Shown: positions 24,553-36,720, counted from the first letter of the stretch. The stretch: DNA of 64,000 bases from Malaya genurostris (GCF_030247185.1 NC_080572.1:117543928-117607927); one strand, 5' to 3'. Translations and numbers: made by a program. The notes: generated from the letters alone by a model not told the origin.

Positions 24553-25223
24553 ATAATTTTCATATACTTTTTCTGCGTGTAGACTATCTGAGTAGAACAA
24601 AAATGACAATTCCTAAATTGACTAAGCCTACTCAGAAATTCAATACTATCATTTGACCACCAATTGAAGACAACAGCTCGCCATGTGTACGTAAAAGCAT
24701 GGCTCGAGGGTTCCTTGCTACCGATGCTCACCGGTGGCGATATGCTGCACAAACGACTACTGAAGATGAAAACGCTCCGCTCGCAGGTCGAACGGGACAA
24801 ACGCGATACGAAAAAAATGGTTATGTTTTCTTCTTGTCTCTTTCGCACACACCTGGTAATAACAAGCAAACGGCCTGCATGTTGTACCATGTTGGCATGT
24901 TTTCTGTATTAGTGTGCGTTACTTCGACCCAAAACCATCAGGCCATGGGTTGCTTTAGCCTGCGTAGATACTGTTGCGCGCAGAACGGGTTCAGAACATC
25001 GCGGCAGAGGATTGTTCGTTTCTTACTTTAATTTTCTTGTGTGTCGTGTGTTTTGTTTTATTCTTCACCCGGTGCTTTTTTCGCGACCGGTAATCGATAC
25101 ATATCCCAAAGGCGAAAACCGGCTTTTGGGCAAATTCGCGATCGTTATCTTTCTCTCGCCCGGTTAGCTGATCGCGTACCGCGCCGATCCTGGGACTCTT
25201 CACGATGCAGTTTTCGTGGGTTC
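24553..25223. promoter_or_regulatory. GC-richer upstream region of the MOXD1-like gene
   Basis: From about 24650 the base composition shifts towards GC relative to the flanks. Overlapping open frames of 80-115 residues occur on both strands (24549-25031), but none shows a family motif. Position and composition fit an upstream regulatory region or an unrecognised 5' exon. I cannot separate these from sequence alone. Confidence 0.35.
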
Positions 25224-25255
25224 AGTAAAGCGACCGGCAGCAGTGTCAGCAGCTC
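25222..25255 (+). promoter_or_regulatory. Possible initiator/DPE core promoter
   Basis: TTCAGTA at 25221-25227 fits the arthropod initiator TCA(G/T)T, with A+1 at 25224. AGCTC at 25251-25255 falls at +28 to +32 and matches four of five positions of the DPE consensus RGWYV. No TATA box is visible at -30. This would give a 5' UTR of about 498 bases. Such matches occur by chance, so this is only a candidate. Confidence 0.25.
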
Positions 25256-25721
25256 AAGAAAGGAATAGAATCGAATTGATTTGAATAATTTGGATTCGGT
25301 GACAGGAAGTGATATTTATTACCTCTTACCCAGAGGATGATGCAGGTTTCCTTCTATGGATCGTGAGAATTTGTTTGAATCGAAGAGTGAAATTGCCCGA
25401 AAAATATTTGAGCTTCATTTCAATGTGCAGTACATGCCATATCTTCGATGGTGATTTGAAAAAGAAGCCTTCTTCAGGAAAATAATTTAATTATCGTGAG
25501 TGAATGAGTGAGCAAGTGCCGCAATAAAAAAATAGAGCTTAATTATAATTATTCTTCAAAATCTTTCCGAAATTTCCGCTGCGAAAGCCGGCGTCGATTG
25601 CCTTATAGCCTGTGCGCGGATAGTGTTATCCCAGAGTACGAAAGTGGTTTGTGGGTGAAGGTGATTTTTCAATTTTTCAACCGATCGAATCATAATAAAG
25701 CGGGACGAGAAAATCGTAGAT

Positions 25722-26012
25722 ATGGGCAAATTAGGCAATTGCGGTTTAATTGGCGTGCTACTGGTCCAAATTGCCATGATTTGTGGGAAACTAGAGCCGG
25801 TCCGCCACAAGTGGTCCCGGTCGGAGATTATGGACGGCAATGGATTATATCTTTTGGAGTGGAAAGTTGATCACAAGGACATCGTGTTCACGGTAACGGT
25901 TAATACGCGTGGATTCATCGGACTAGGATTTTCGCACAAAAGCGAAAGGATGAGTGGTTCGGATTTGGTGCTAGCCTGGGTGGATGATCGTACAGGAAAG
26001 CCCAGTGTATTG
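25722..26012 (+). CDS. First coding exon of MOXD1/DBH-like copper monooxygenase
   Basis: Encodes 97 residues before a splice donor. Residues 1-22 form a signal peptide (hydrophobic GLIGVLLVQIAMI). Residues about 29-97 match the start of a DOMON domain as in MOXD1 and dopamine/tyramine beta-hydroxylases: MDGNGLYLLEWKVDHKDIVF, then RGFIGLGFSHKSERMSGSDL, then VLAWVDD. The ATG is in good context (G at -3 and +4). The exon ends TTG|GTGAGT, so the intron is phase 0. Full-length family members are about 600 residues, with two copper-binding monooxygenase domains C-terminal to DOMON. None of that was found here, so later exons probably lie beyond a long intron or outside the window. Family members act in the secretory pathway and use ascorbate and copper. 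The substrate of MOXD1-type proteins is poorly defined. Exact orthology (for example to fly olf413 or CG5235) cannot be settled from one exon. Confidence 0.88.
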
Positions 26013-26018
26013 GTGAGT
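26013..26018 (+). other. Splice donor of MOXD1-like exon 1 (GTGAGT)
   Basis: The GTGAGT directly follows codon 97 and fits the metazoan donor consensus. Translation beyond it (VSLCCIL, then stop) departs from the family. No downstream exon with DOMON or monooxygenase motifs was recognised in the rest of the window. The first intron may therefore exceed 37 kb and contain everything listed to the right. Confidence 0.8.
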
Positions 26019-26303
26019 TTATGCTGTATTTTATGACATTTTCGTTTTTGCATTAGCACTATTCCGGTGTACCGTACGCAGGTTACCTTGTCCTAGTAAG
26101 GTAGTCTTTGTCTCAAGAACTCCCAAATAGAACTGGTTTCAAAAGGATTAGATTCTAGTCATTCTGAAACCAATCTCAATTCAGTGCTAAGTGTGCTAGA
26201 GTATAAGTTATCCTTGCTTAATCGCAACACATTTTAAGACGAATACTTTAATTTGGGCTTCATGAATTGAATCTAACTTGGAAACTGACTGACTGTATAC
26301 ACA

Positions 26304-26309
26304 GTTGTT

Positions 26310-26371
<62 letters not shown>

Positions 26372-26376
26372 CGTCG
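26304..26376. repeat. (TTG)n microsatellite ending in TCGTCG
   Basis: About 24 triplets of TTG, with one TTA near the start and two TCG at the end. It lies about 290 bp inside the presumed first intron. The open frames across it (poly-Cys forward, poly-Asn reverse) are repeat artefacts. Confidence 0.95.
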
Positions 26377-27799
26377 TTTATTAGCGGCTTTAACCACGTT
26401 TGGATCGTTCGCCGCATTTAAATTAAATAAATATTTTCAATTAGAACTGAAAGAACATATCTAATGCAGTATGAAACATTTATAAATAATAACAGTTATT
26501 GATGTTATAATGGCCTTGTTTCCACCTCTGCCATATCCAATGCTACAATCCGACACAGAAAATCAATGTGATATTTGGAATGGCTTTAATTCAGAATGGC
26601 TATACGTGAATAGAAAAAACAGCCGGCTTGACGACTCCTGAAGATTCATGTAATTTAATTCGTTATGACGTAAAGAAACCATTACTTAGGATAAATTTTA
26701 ATTAACACTCAACAAAAAAAGATTGAGAATCGCTGGATGATAAGAAGCGATTACGAAAAACGAAAATATTCGAAACAGGGCTGGAACTTGCAAACGTTCT
26801 CCAATCACTGGAACTGTTCTGCCATTTCATCTATCCTCCAAAGAGAATAAACTCATCTCAGAAGACAATTCGATTAAATGAGGCGTCGTACATTTACATT
26901 TCTGATGATCGGTGTCGATATACATATTTAATCTTACCCGTGTGCCTAATCTATAAGCTACTCCCAATGATTGATATATTTTTGTTTCTATCGTTCGCCC
27001 AATAAAGATATAGGAGATTATACAATCTGTATTTTTATTTTGCTTCGAGCGCCTCTCAACTTCAGCTAAAACTGTTCTTCCAGCATTTTAGCTAATGCAC
27101 TACTGACAAATTAAGACAAGTTGCACGGATCAAACACGAATGCCGAATATCTTTGGACACTTAAAAAAATAAAAACTGAGAATTCGTTATAATCGCAAAA
27201 TAATGGTACTCAACAATGAAATCACATTTTAAAATTAAATTTAAAACTAACTTTCTATTCAAATTTCCTACAAAAAATAAAAATTTTTGGTTACATACAT
27301 ATGGTTAATTCATCTATCTCTCTGCTCTAGAGCACGTCGTCACCATTATGGGTTGTTATGCCGGAGCTGATTCAAGTAGACAATAAATTTTGCTTACAAT
27401 AAAGGGTTTTAAAGATGATGATTTTCAACCATTAACTCTAACAACAGTTTTCCAATGAAAAACAAGATTTGCAGAGCATACATATGAAAGTTTTGGCATT
27501 TAGAGAAGATTTTAACAGGATTCAATGTTAGAATGACATTAAAAATGTCGTTGGCTGTAAGACTGCTAAGGGGTATAACAGTTCAACATAAACTGTTATA
27601 CACTGACGAATCGAAGATGAAACATTTACCTTTTTATATATTTTAATTGATTCATCAGGCAATAAAAGGGTTGATGAATATGATGCGAATCTAGTTATAA
27701 ATTGTAAATCGTAACATAAAATTTATAAGAATAATGAGTGCTCAAAGGATCAAACCGTCATATATGGTCATGTTTTTTACTGACTGCAATTAGAGTTAG
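26377..27799. other. AT-rich presumed intron sequence, no feature seen
   Basis: Frequent stops, no tandem repeat and no recognised exon or transposon motif. Confidence 0.5.
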
Positions 27800-28385
27800 C
27801 CCATCGAACAGACACGCTGAAGTTACAATCAATTCTTTCCAATAGCATAGAGCATTTGATGTTATCAGTCAGCGATTCGAAAACGACAAGCCGTTTAAGG
27901 AATATTCATCCTTTTTGCAGAGTGTGTTGGTTGATGAGAGCACAGCGATTCCCGTAACGTGGTAATTAAAGACGATTCAGCCAAAGTAGTCTGCGAAGAG
28001 CAAACAATACGAAACACTTTCATATCCTTTCGATTCAAACGATGAGAGCCTACGAGGCCTAAATTGTAACTTTGTATTCCACAATACTGCGTACCAGTAC
28101 GAAGTAAACATTCTAGAGATAATACACACCGTTGTAGTCTTGAGTGTTGCGTTTGATGGGTCCCAAAACTGCATAAGCTTTTGCAGTAATAAAAACAAAC
28201 TGGATGCCGTTTCCGTCTCACGATCGGTAGCTTACGATGATGCGATATATTTTAAAATCATTTGCATGCATTACATCAAATGACAACAATTCACTGCATA
28301 AATCATTCACGAATAGCATAAAAAGAATTTATCTAAGATGACTCCCTTGAATCGTGAAGAACAGAAGGAGCCTTTTAAAAGTGCC
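27800..28385 (-). pseudogene. CR1-like (T1/Q type) non-LTR retrotransposon reverse transcriptase relic
   Basis: On the minus strand the stretch reads SHLR*ILFMLFVNDLCSELL (family: GSHLGPLLFLLFINDL), then MHANDFKIYRII, a decayed YADD catalytic motif. After frame changes it continues FWDPSNATLK, YAVLWNTKLQFRPRRLSSFE and YCLLFADYFG. These match the C-terminal part of mosquito CR1-clade elements (WDP..., LPWN...LPPYE..., FVADLL). Stops, frameshifts and the loss of both catalytic Asp-adjacent residues show it is dead. The upstream half of the RT is missing and a mariner relic lies on that side. Confidence 0.7.
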
Positions 28386-28496
28386 TTAAAACTATTCCGA
28401 TTTGAAGATCATATTAGTTGACGGCTATTAAAACTTACTTTGGCGGTTTCCGGTTTCAAATTCCGAAAACAGCGGTCGATAACTCCAAAATAAAAC

Positions 28497-29190
28497 TCAC
28501 ATCAATTTCTTTGAAATAAGGTTTTGGAACAGATAAGTGAAAGGAGATCGTGATAGTTCGAGAAAGACAAATCGGGTAAGATAGATGGATGGGGAAGCAA
28601 TTGGAACCATGATTTCAACCATGATAGCGATACTCTTGTGTACCACCGCGTTGTCTCTAAAAACGATTTTATCGGTATTCAATTGCTCCAATAATAACCA
28701 ATAGAAACTGTCGATGGTTTCGTTCATTTTCAGGGTCGTCCACCAAAAGTATACCATGACAATTCCAGAAAACCGACGTAATGACCGTTTAGACCCATTT
28801 AGCCTCCCTAGGCCGCTTCGGAGCACACGTGCCGGCTTCAGTACATTTCCGGATAATCTTTCGGTTCTTTGACGTGTTATAATCGATCCAGATTTCGTCA
28901 AATGTTACCAACCCACATCAAAAGTTTAATCGAATCTGCATCAGCTTAGCCAAACATGCTACAAAAGTGCACTCACGTTCAACTTTTTAGTCCTGAATAA
29001 GAATGCGCAGTATCTAGCGACAGGATATCTTTTTCATCTGAAGAATAAAGCTCAAATTTTGGTATGTGCGCTCAGTACTACTTCTTGTGGAATCTGCTAT
29101 CTCGCGCACCTACACTTTCCGGCCATTCAGTACCATTTCATGTAGTTCTGACATTACCCTTTGTAAGGGCATCGGAGCGCATCGAAACTC
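28497..29190 (-). pseudogene. mariner transposase relic
   Basis: One minus-strand frame with several stops carries VREIADSTRSSTERTYQNLS (HTH region), MKKISCR*ILRILIQD, then TFDEIWIDYNTSKNRKIIRK with the first catalytic Asp, and VFWNCHGILLVDD. A neighbouring frame carries DNAVVHKS, the second-Asp motif. The order matches mariner transposases (family motifs DE.WI, VFWD..GI...D, HQDNA..H). The C-terminal end after the PYSPDLAPSDY-equivalent is decayed or missing. At least seven stops or frame changes. Confidence 0.8.
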
Positions 29191-29410
29191 ACGAATCCAT
29201 TATTTCACAGTGTAATCTAAAGGATCATTAGCACCAAAGCAATTGATGAAGGTGTCCGATTCCGGCATGGGCCACAAAATAATACTCCTTATAAATTCGT
29301 AATACCAAATACCAAACAGAAAACTTCGAAATCACTCTTTGACATTCTTGTTGTAGCCCTGAAAAGGTTTGACACGGATTCTGTCCTAAATGGTTGAAAG
29401 GGAAGCAGGT

Positions 29411-30125
29411 CATTTCGCCGAAGGCCATTTCGACAAACACCATTTCGCCGAAGGCCATTTCGCCGAAGGCCATTTCGCCGAAGGCCATTTCGCCGAAGGC
29501 CATTTCGCCGAAGGCCATTTCGCCGAAGGCCATTTCGCCGAAGGCCATTTCGCCAAAGGCCATTTCGCCAAAGGCCATTTCGCCGAAGGCCATTTCGCCG
29601 AAGGCCACTTCGCCGAATGCCGAATAGGCCATTTCGCCGCAAGGGTCATTTCGCCGAATTGAACATTTCACCGAAAGGGTAATTTCGAATACATCATATT
29701 ATTATGTTTTGTGTTATCATGTCTTCATAACCCAAGCCAAGACGGCTCGGCGGTAAAAAGCCGGCGAAGCCGCATTAGATATTTTTTTTCATTTTCACTC
29801 AGTAAACGGAAAATACCACATACACTTGTTTGGTAGATACACTCATGGAATTGCTTTGATTCTTAGTAGCTAATTTTAAACAAGTTTTTTTGGGAACTCC
29901 GTTGTGATGTTCATGAATCAATCTTTATTCAAGAGTACAATAATCAATCATTATTCTAGAAGTACAATTGTAGGTCAACAAAACAGGCGTTAACGCTATC
30001 ATCTTTCATTTGTCTTTATTTTGAATCAATTATAATTACGATATTAGAACAATTGCAGGATTCGGCGAAATTACCCTTTCGGTGAAATGTCTTTCGGCGA
30101 AATGGCATTCGGCGAAATTACCCTG
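29411..30125. mobile_element. Element with 15-bp CATTTCGCCGAAGGC array and inverted counterpart
   Basis: Fourteen 15-bp units run from 29411 to 29620, most of them exact. Related single units follow to about 29690. The opposite orientation (TTCGGCGAAATTACCCTTTC, GGCGAAATGGCATTCGGCGA) appears at 30058-30120. The left CATTTCACCGAAAGGGTAAT (from 29666) and the right copy ending at about 30089 are inverse complements over more than 20 bases. The unit contains the near-palindrome TTCGCCGAA. The layout suggests a TIR element whose ends expanded as a satellite. Open frames across it are repeat artefacts. Confidence 0.85.
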
Positions 30126-31047
30126 ATCCGGTTGGAAGGCGTTCATTCCTTTTCCTTTCGTCTCAAGATGTTGGGATTTAAAAAAAATTATGGACAATGT
30201 GATTAAAAGACATTTATTGATGTCTATCTAGGTTTTTGAATTACTGTTAGGTTACATTAAGATAAAAAAAGAAACTTATTTTTCGAGTCTGAAAATTACT
30301 TTTTGAGTCCGAAGCAGATGTAACGAGTGTTATGATTTCCTTATTTAGGATGGATTGTTAGTTCAACCTCAACCTCTTTTGGTAAGCAACGCAGCGGTCA
30401 CAAAATTTGTTACAGAAAAAAACGCTTTGCCGCTTCCACTTTGCCCTAAATGCACGTTTGCAATTTAATTTAATTGAGAAATTCACCTCGACACCATATC
30501 AATAATTCTGATGCGAAACTATAATAAGATCATTTATTTTTACTATCATGCAAAACGGCGGATATAGGCTAGAATCTTAATTAGCTTTCCACAACTCTGT
30601 AGTGCTTGATCAAAATAAGCACAGTTCGAAAAAAATCTTGTAATTTTACATATTATAAGATGCACGTCGTATTTCACACAAATTTTTATTCAAAAACATG
30701 TAAAATTGTGTGATTTGAAAATTACATGGCTTGATTTCGAACGAAATAAAAAACAACAGATCGTTAGCAGCACCTCAAGCTCATTTAACCAATGATCAAG
30801 TTCAAATGTATTATAGCTGATACTTTTGGGTTTGAAATTGTTGTTGAATCTGCGAGGTAAGCGTGAATGAATTCGGGTTAAAAAACAGCCCAAATTCGTT
30901 ACAGAAATTATCCTAAAGAAATGCAAATCCTTTAACGAGACAGATTGAATGCCAAGAGAAATGCATTATCCCTCCACTAGGTGGACTAAGAAAAGGTTTT
31001 TGTTATTGATAATTAGAGGCTACCATAAGGGATAATGATTCTGGAAG
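30126..31047. other. Anonymous sequence with an interspersed-repeat tail near 30960-31000
   Basis: CCCTCCACTAGGTGGACTAA resembles the repeat-family tail. No gene seen. Confidence 0.45.
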
Positions 31048-31205
31048 GCGCTGGTTACCAATACTTAATACCGAATGTTCGAATCCCAATCCCAATTCAG
31101 GGATTTTCAGGGTAGCACTATTAACGAAAACAGTCCTACATATAGTCAATTCAAGAGCTGTGAAGTAGCTGTATATTAGGCATAAATTGTGAAAAAGCTT
31201 AGTTA
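31048..31205 (+). mobile_element. Degenerate SINE-like copy
   Basis: GGCGCTGGTTACCAATACTT, then ATGTTCGAATCCC (a good B box), then CAGGGATT. The order of tRNA-like parts matches the SINE copies above, but identity is much lower and no target duplication is visible. It could be a separate tRNA-derived family. Confidence 0.35.
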
Positions 31206-33356
31206 TTTACGTTCAAAACCTGATCACTTAACTGGGTATTATAGCTTTTGCAAAAAACTCTTTCATGGAAAAAACAACGATGTGATCAACGTCAGAACAA
31301 GAGCGTTCAAAAAAGATACTAAATTCAAATCCATAATATATTCTAAACATGTTTGGATACATCGTATACACATAAGTATACCAAAAAGTAAAAGGCATTA
31401 AAATTTTGGGAAGTAGATCTTTGCATGATCTCAATATATATATATCAGAGCTCAACATAAGTACTTTTTTCCAAACAATCACCGGGTTATCCTTTCATTA
31501 GCGTATGCCACTTGCAATTATACTCATACTCAAATATAACGTTAATCAATCGGAATTTACAATTAAATTTATTCATCGAACTCAGTCCTCGATAACGGCG
31601 TGCCAACAGTGAGCTTCTTTCATACCCAAATAATTGAACGGGCATTATCACCTCGAAACACAAATAAGAGCAGTTGTGTTGGAGCATACAGCTGCTATCT
31701 TGTAGAAAGATTATGCATGCCCTCGATAAAGTTCACGTTTTGCACCGGGCCGGCATCGGCAGCCTGTTTTTGAGGATGTAAACATAATGATGTTGTACCA
31801 CATTCATCGTCATCGTCTTTGTAGGCAATCGAAAGACAGCTGTAAATCGAAAGGAAGGACGGGTACCGTCAGCCATAACCACCACATGCCAAACTTCCTT
31901 CCAATATGTATCTCTACCTTCATGCCTGTTTCTACTGAGCGACATAAGAGGCTTCCAAACATAGTCCCTGTACGAAAAGCAAACAGAGAAAACGTTTCTT
32001 CCGCTTTTTTCTACATGTGTAAGTACGGTTTCCTCAACAGCTCAAACTTCACAATTTCGTTTCTGAAATTTCCCTTCCGATTTCATTCGCTACTAGTTCG
32101 AAAACGGAGGACCCTTGAATGGCAGAACGGACTCCTCATGTCTTCCTCGACGGTGTTTTTTTTTTGTTGTGTGGGGAAAGTTGTTGAACGACGAAATTAA
32201 ACCTACTTGATTCCAACATCGTGGCTGCATCCAAGATGTTCAAATTTCAGCATCTGTCTCTGTAAAGACAGCTTCTCGCAAAGGTGTATGCGATGGTACC
32301 TAGCCTTTGTTGCGAAATTTCCTACCTAATTGAAATTTAATTAAGTGCTTTCACAGTATTAAACCCGTAACGAACACCTTTATTAATTGTTTAGCATATA
32401 GAATTTTCAATGTATCGGAGCTAGATATCAAAACGCCATCTGATCATAACTTAAGGAGACGCTAGTACGCGTCTCCTTAAATAATAATTATGATAATGTT
32501 TGATTATTTCTTAAACAATTAAACAAAAATTGCATTAAAGAATCTGAATTTAAAAAATAGAAATCTAATTATCACTGTTCACAATGTGAATGATAAAACC
32601 GATTCTGATATAATATACTGGTTATGATCAATATGCTAACTATTCTTGCGAGACATATTTTTTTGTGATTGGTAATCATGAAAGCTCCTTACGAGAACAT
32701 TTCCTTTTGTTTTCACTTCATCGATAGATCACGAATTGAACCTTGCATATGTTTTGCATATTTTTCCCAACAATCGGCGTTACCACGTGTGTTCTGCTTG
32801 ATCAATAAAAAATAAACGATTGAATATTTGTTCACCATCTGCACAAACCAATAACAAACGAAAGAAATAAGCAAACTCGAATTTATAAAACTATCTGTGA
32901 GGCCTGCCAGCATAGCTTACTTTCCAGGCAAAAACTTGTCCGTTCGTTATGAAGCGGGAACAAACTGTCATCGTTCGGTTAGAATCAAATCATCGAAACC
33001 ATCCTGGCATGCTAAATCAGCGTTCAACGACGATTTGGATTTTTTTTCTGAATGTCATACGGCTACCCCTAGAGAAGAGATGGCTTCTTTTTGCATCTCA
33101 GAGATTTCAGCATTTTTTTTAGATATGAGTCACGAGCGAATTCATACTAAAATGACAAAGTTGAAACGTACACAACTGGGTAGATCACATAGAATCTTGG
33201 TCCTTGGATTAAAAACTCGAATGAATGTAAAATATTTTCTGTTGTATAATGTTTATTTCACAATGATTCCAGGAGTAAGGTTTATAAATAATGGCACAAG
33301 AGTGTTGATCTATTGGCTTCAAATTGAATACGATTACTTTTACACAACTTATTGCC
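31206..33356. other. Anonymous sequence; strong hairpin at 32451-32480
   Basis: TTAAGGAGACGC is inverted exactly as GCGTCTCCTTAA with the six-base loop TAGTAC. Beyond it ATCATAA and TTATGAT are also inverted. The open frames at 31787-32200 and 32897-33379 have no recognised motif. The GC-richer stretch at 31700-32180 is unexplained. Confidence 0.5.
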
Positions 33357-33640
33357 TTAGAGCAAAGACATCATATTAACAAGATATCCAGCTCTCACAT
33401 TTTCCGAACAAATCTTTGGCAACATCCTTTTTTGCGACCATGGCGCCCTCAGGCGAGTCCGCATCGAATCACGTACATAGAAGTAGGAGAGAGAAATGTC
33501 AAATTCGTACGCGCCAAAATAGCAGCACTGCGCACCCATACAATTGACATGACATGTTGAATGAGACGCCGTGCGATGGCGTTGCTGAACTGAAGATTGA
33601 GATCGCTCCAAGCTGACAGGGTCTGCTTAGAGGCAGTGGT
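33357..33640 (-). mobile_element. Truncated copy of the 43676-44127 TIR element
   Basis: It is the inverse of 43730-44000: GACATCATATTAACAAGATA, CATCCTTTTTTGCGA, TGACATTTCTC-type and GCGATGGCGTTGCTGAACTG blocks. It lacks the terminal inverted repeats. A small tandem repeat of (AG)CTAAACTCAAAAACAGTTT follows at 33697-33760. Confidence 0.75.
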
Positions 33641-33941
33641 CCCATTATTAAATTGCTGGAAGATGCAGTCTTAAGGGACAATCTTTCGAAAGCAGATAAA
33701 CTCAAAAACAGTTTAACAGCTAAACTCAAAAACAGTTTTGCAGCTAAACTCAAAAGCTTCGTTATTCGCTGTCCTTGAGCGGAAATTCAACCAGAAATAT
33801 TATTTTACTTCGCACATAAAAACTTATAGTTAAAGTAAATAATTGTAAATTGTTCTACACGTAACTTTTCCGATTTTCAGAAAGCACCAAATAAATTGTG
33901 GCCAAGTGTCAGCTTCCATAACTAGGTTGAAATAAATAGAT

Positions 33942-34630
33942 TTTTGCCTTTCTCTATATCGAAAGGTATTAGAATTGCTGAAAAAACCGACTTACAAACG
34001 GAGCCTGGGAGGCCTATAGTATTATATGTTATTCAAGTCAGCCCGACAAGATCCGGAAATGTCTGTGTGTGTATTTGTATATGTGTGTGAGTGCACTTTT
34101 CAAAAGTATTTTTACCGCTCAATTTTCTCAGAGATGGTTGAACCGATTTCATCAAGCTTAGGCTCGTTTAAAAGCCACTATTACATCATTGACCAAATTC
34201 GAAGATCAAATACCTGTCACTTCTAGTTCCGGACATATAATGATATAAGTGACGTAAACGACTAACATCACACTTCTGTCATCGGCTGAATTTTCTTCAA
34301 TATGACTCAAGAAATTTCGAAAAACTTAGGCTTACTTGAAAGCGAGCAATGTCAATCAAATTTGGAAGGGTTGTGGCATTCCATTTCAAGAGATATAACG
34401 TAATGTACGACGTAATCGACAACTTCAAGTGTTGTTCAATGAACAAAATTTCTCGGTGATAGAAGAATCGATTTTGAATGACTTAGACTCGTTTGGAAGC
34501 TACTATTATTTCATTTGATAAGCTCGCAATACTAATGGCCACGGATAGAATCTTACAAATCTTTTAATGAGACTATTTAAATGGCAAAAGGTAGGCATTA
34601 TCACACCACTAGGAGGATTAAGAAGGTTTT
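33942..34630 (+). mobile_element. Full-length interspersed repeat family 2 copy
   Basis: Head TTTTTGCCTTTCTCTATATC, CCGACTTACAAACGGAGCCT and a TGTGTGTGTATTTGTATATG tract. Repeated TCTCAGAGATGGTTGAACCG-type modules follow, then the tail ATCACACCACTAGGAGGATT. It shows the head and tail of the family on one continuous copy. Confidence 0.8.
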
Positions 34631-36720
34631 TTTTATTTTGTTTCGGTTTATTTTCTATGTCTTTAAACAAAACATTCAACTTACGTTTTTCAGTTTAAAT
34701 TTTTTTAGTGCTGAAATGATTTCCTACGCAGCAAATGAAACCTACCCATCATTTGACTTCTTTTTACTTAGTTTTGAGTTGTTTTCAAACTTTTCTATCA
34801 TTCGTTTTTCTTCATTGTTTCCAAAACTCAAAAAACAAAATCACCCAACAGCGAGGGTCTCGTTCAATAAGATGCAATTAAATGAACCGTATCCAATCTA
34901 AAATTAAGTCAATATAACTCAAACGTTGAGAAAATATAGAATACTATAGGGTGAATATGACTCATCTTTCAGTAAATTTTTGCACGTGACTTATGGAAAC
35001 CACTTAGATCCACTTTACCTAAAATTAGGTTACTGAACGGAACCCAGAAATTGAGTGGACAGTTTTCGCACCTAGTCTTCAATGTGAAGTAGTACAACAT
35101 TATTGGATGTTCAATTTTACTATATGTTGATGTTATACTACCACAACAGATTACTATTCTCAACATTTGCTATTTACCATGCGAAGGCTAACTGGCGAAC
35201 CTTCATGCAAATGTTGCACATTAGATCCAGCATCGACTTCTTGGCGAAAAGTTTTGACACTCTCTTCCAATCTTTTTCAAACTGTGCCTTCGTCAATGTC
35301 AAAAAAAAAATTTCAACTGGTCGAGCAATTTAATGTCTTTTAGAAAGAAAGTAGACCATTCTACCGTTGGTTTCGCGTAACAGAAAAGCGCAAGATCTGG
35401 CCAGAAGACAGTAGAATCCTTGAGGCTCATAGTAAAAGCTTATTTTTGTATACACATTCCTCGATTTCGCTGATCATCGAAACAATGGTAACGGAGGGTT
35501 GCAAAAGCTTATCGCCGCCACGAAAAGCTTGCCAAACCATAACTTTTTTAGCAACTTTTTCGACTTGAAACGATGTCGCGGACTTGAGGGAAAGTCTGGC
35601 TGGCCAAAACGCCCCCTTTCTTTTTTAAGTATTCCAGACTTTTCTAAACAAAAGTTTTATCACGAACACTATCTTTTCGTAAGATCTTTCTGCTATGCAA
35701 GTTTGGCAGTTGTCGTTTGCTTGAAAATATGAAAATACTGAAAATATTATTAGGCAGCTTTTCGATGTAAGATTTTGCTTCGACTAAACAAGCGTTTTAA
35801 CCGTGTAAACATCTAATGGTCAGTTGCTACTTAGTTATTAAATTTTAGCAGTGGTAATGTCTCTATTTACAGTATAAAAATCCAAAGAAACAAAGCCGAT
35901 TTGGGAAGATCAAAAATGTTGGTTTCCAATTGTAATTAATTGATTATGCAATTGATTTCTGATGCAAAGAATATCTTCTATATCTGATATTCTTCTATAT
36001 CGACATTTCGAGGGGCATATTGCATCATTGTTTTGGGCTATAACACTGATTTGTTGTGAGGCCTCTATATGGTTGCTAGGGCACTATGTCTACGGCAAGC
36101 GAAAAAACTGAGAATGTGGTCGTTTTGGAAAATGCGTTTGTATCAATCAATTCACATCACTTCTACCGGAATCATTGAAAATTATGTTCCTCAGGTGTAT
36201 TGCAAAGAAATACCTACATTCTCGAAGAAAATATATCAGTACTTTTAGGAATATCTCAATGTTTTCTTAAGGGGGGCATTTACCCTACTCACACTTCGGA
36301 ATATTCACACTTCTCACACCATATGTTGTGGTCCCGGCATTATTTATTTATTTCAATTTCACGTAGGTTTCATCGTACATGATTGTACAATTCGAATTCT
36401 TCGCACGGCTTTCCTTTTTACTATCTTACAGTACGTTCTACTGAAAGTTCATGCATTTTGAAATAAACGAATGAAAACAAATAAACTACCACATCAGTGG
36501 TAAGTGAATAAGACTTCCTGGAACAGCGTTTATTCATCCTCTTTAAAAAATATTTTTCGGCGTCGAACAGGTCTCTCTATCGATGAAAAATCAATGGTTT
36601 GCCATACCATAGACGTGTTCGGGATGTGTTGGCGAGTCGGGATAGTTTATATATGCTTCTCATATACCAGTACCTTAAACACATTGATATACAAGTGTAA
36701 TGTGTTATTCCTCGCTCAGA
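34631..36720. other. AT-rich sequence, no gene seen
   Basis: The open frames at 34581-34901 and 35499-35732 are Phe/Leu/Ser-rich and follow base composition. No motif found. Confidence 0.45.
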
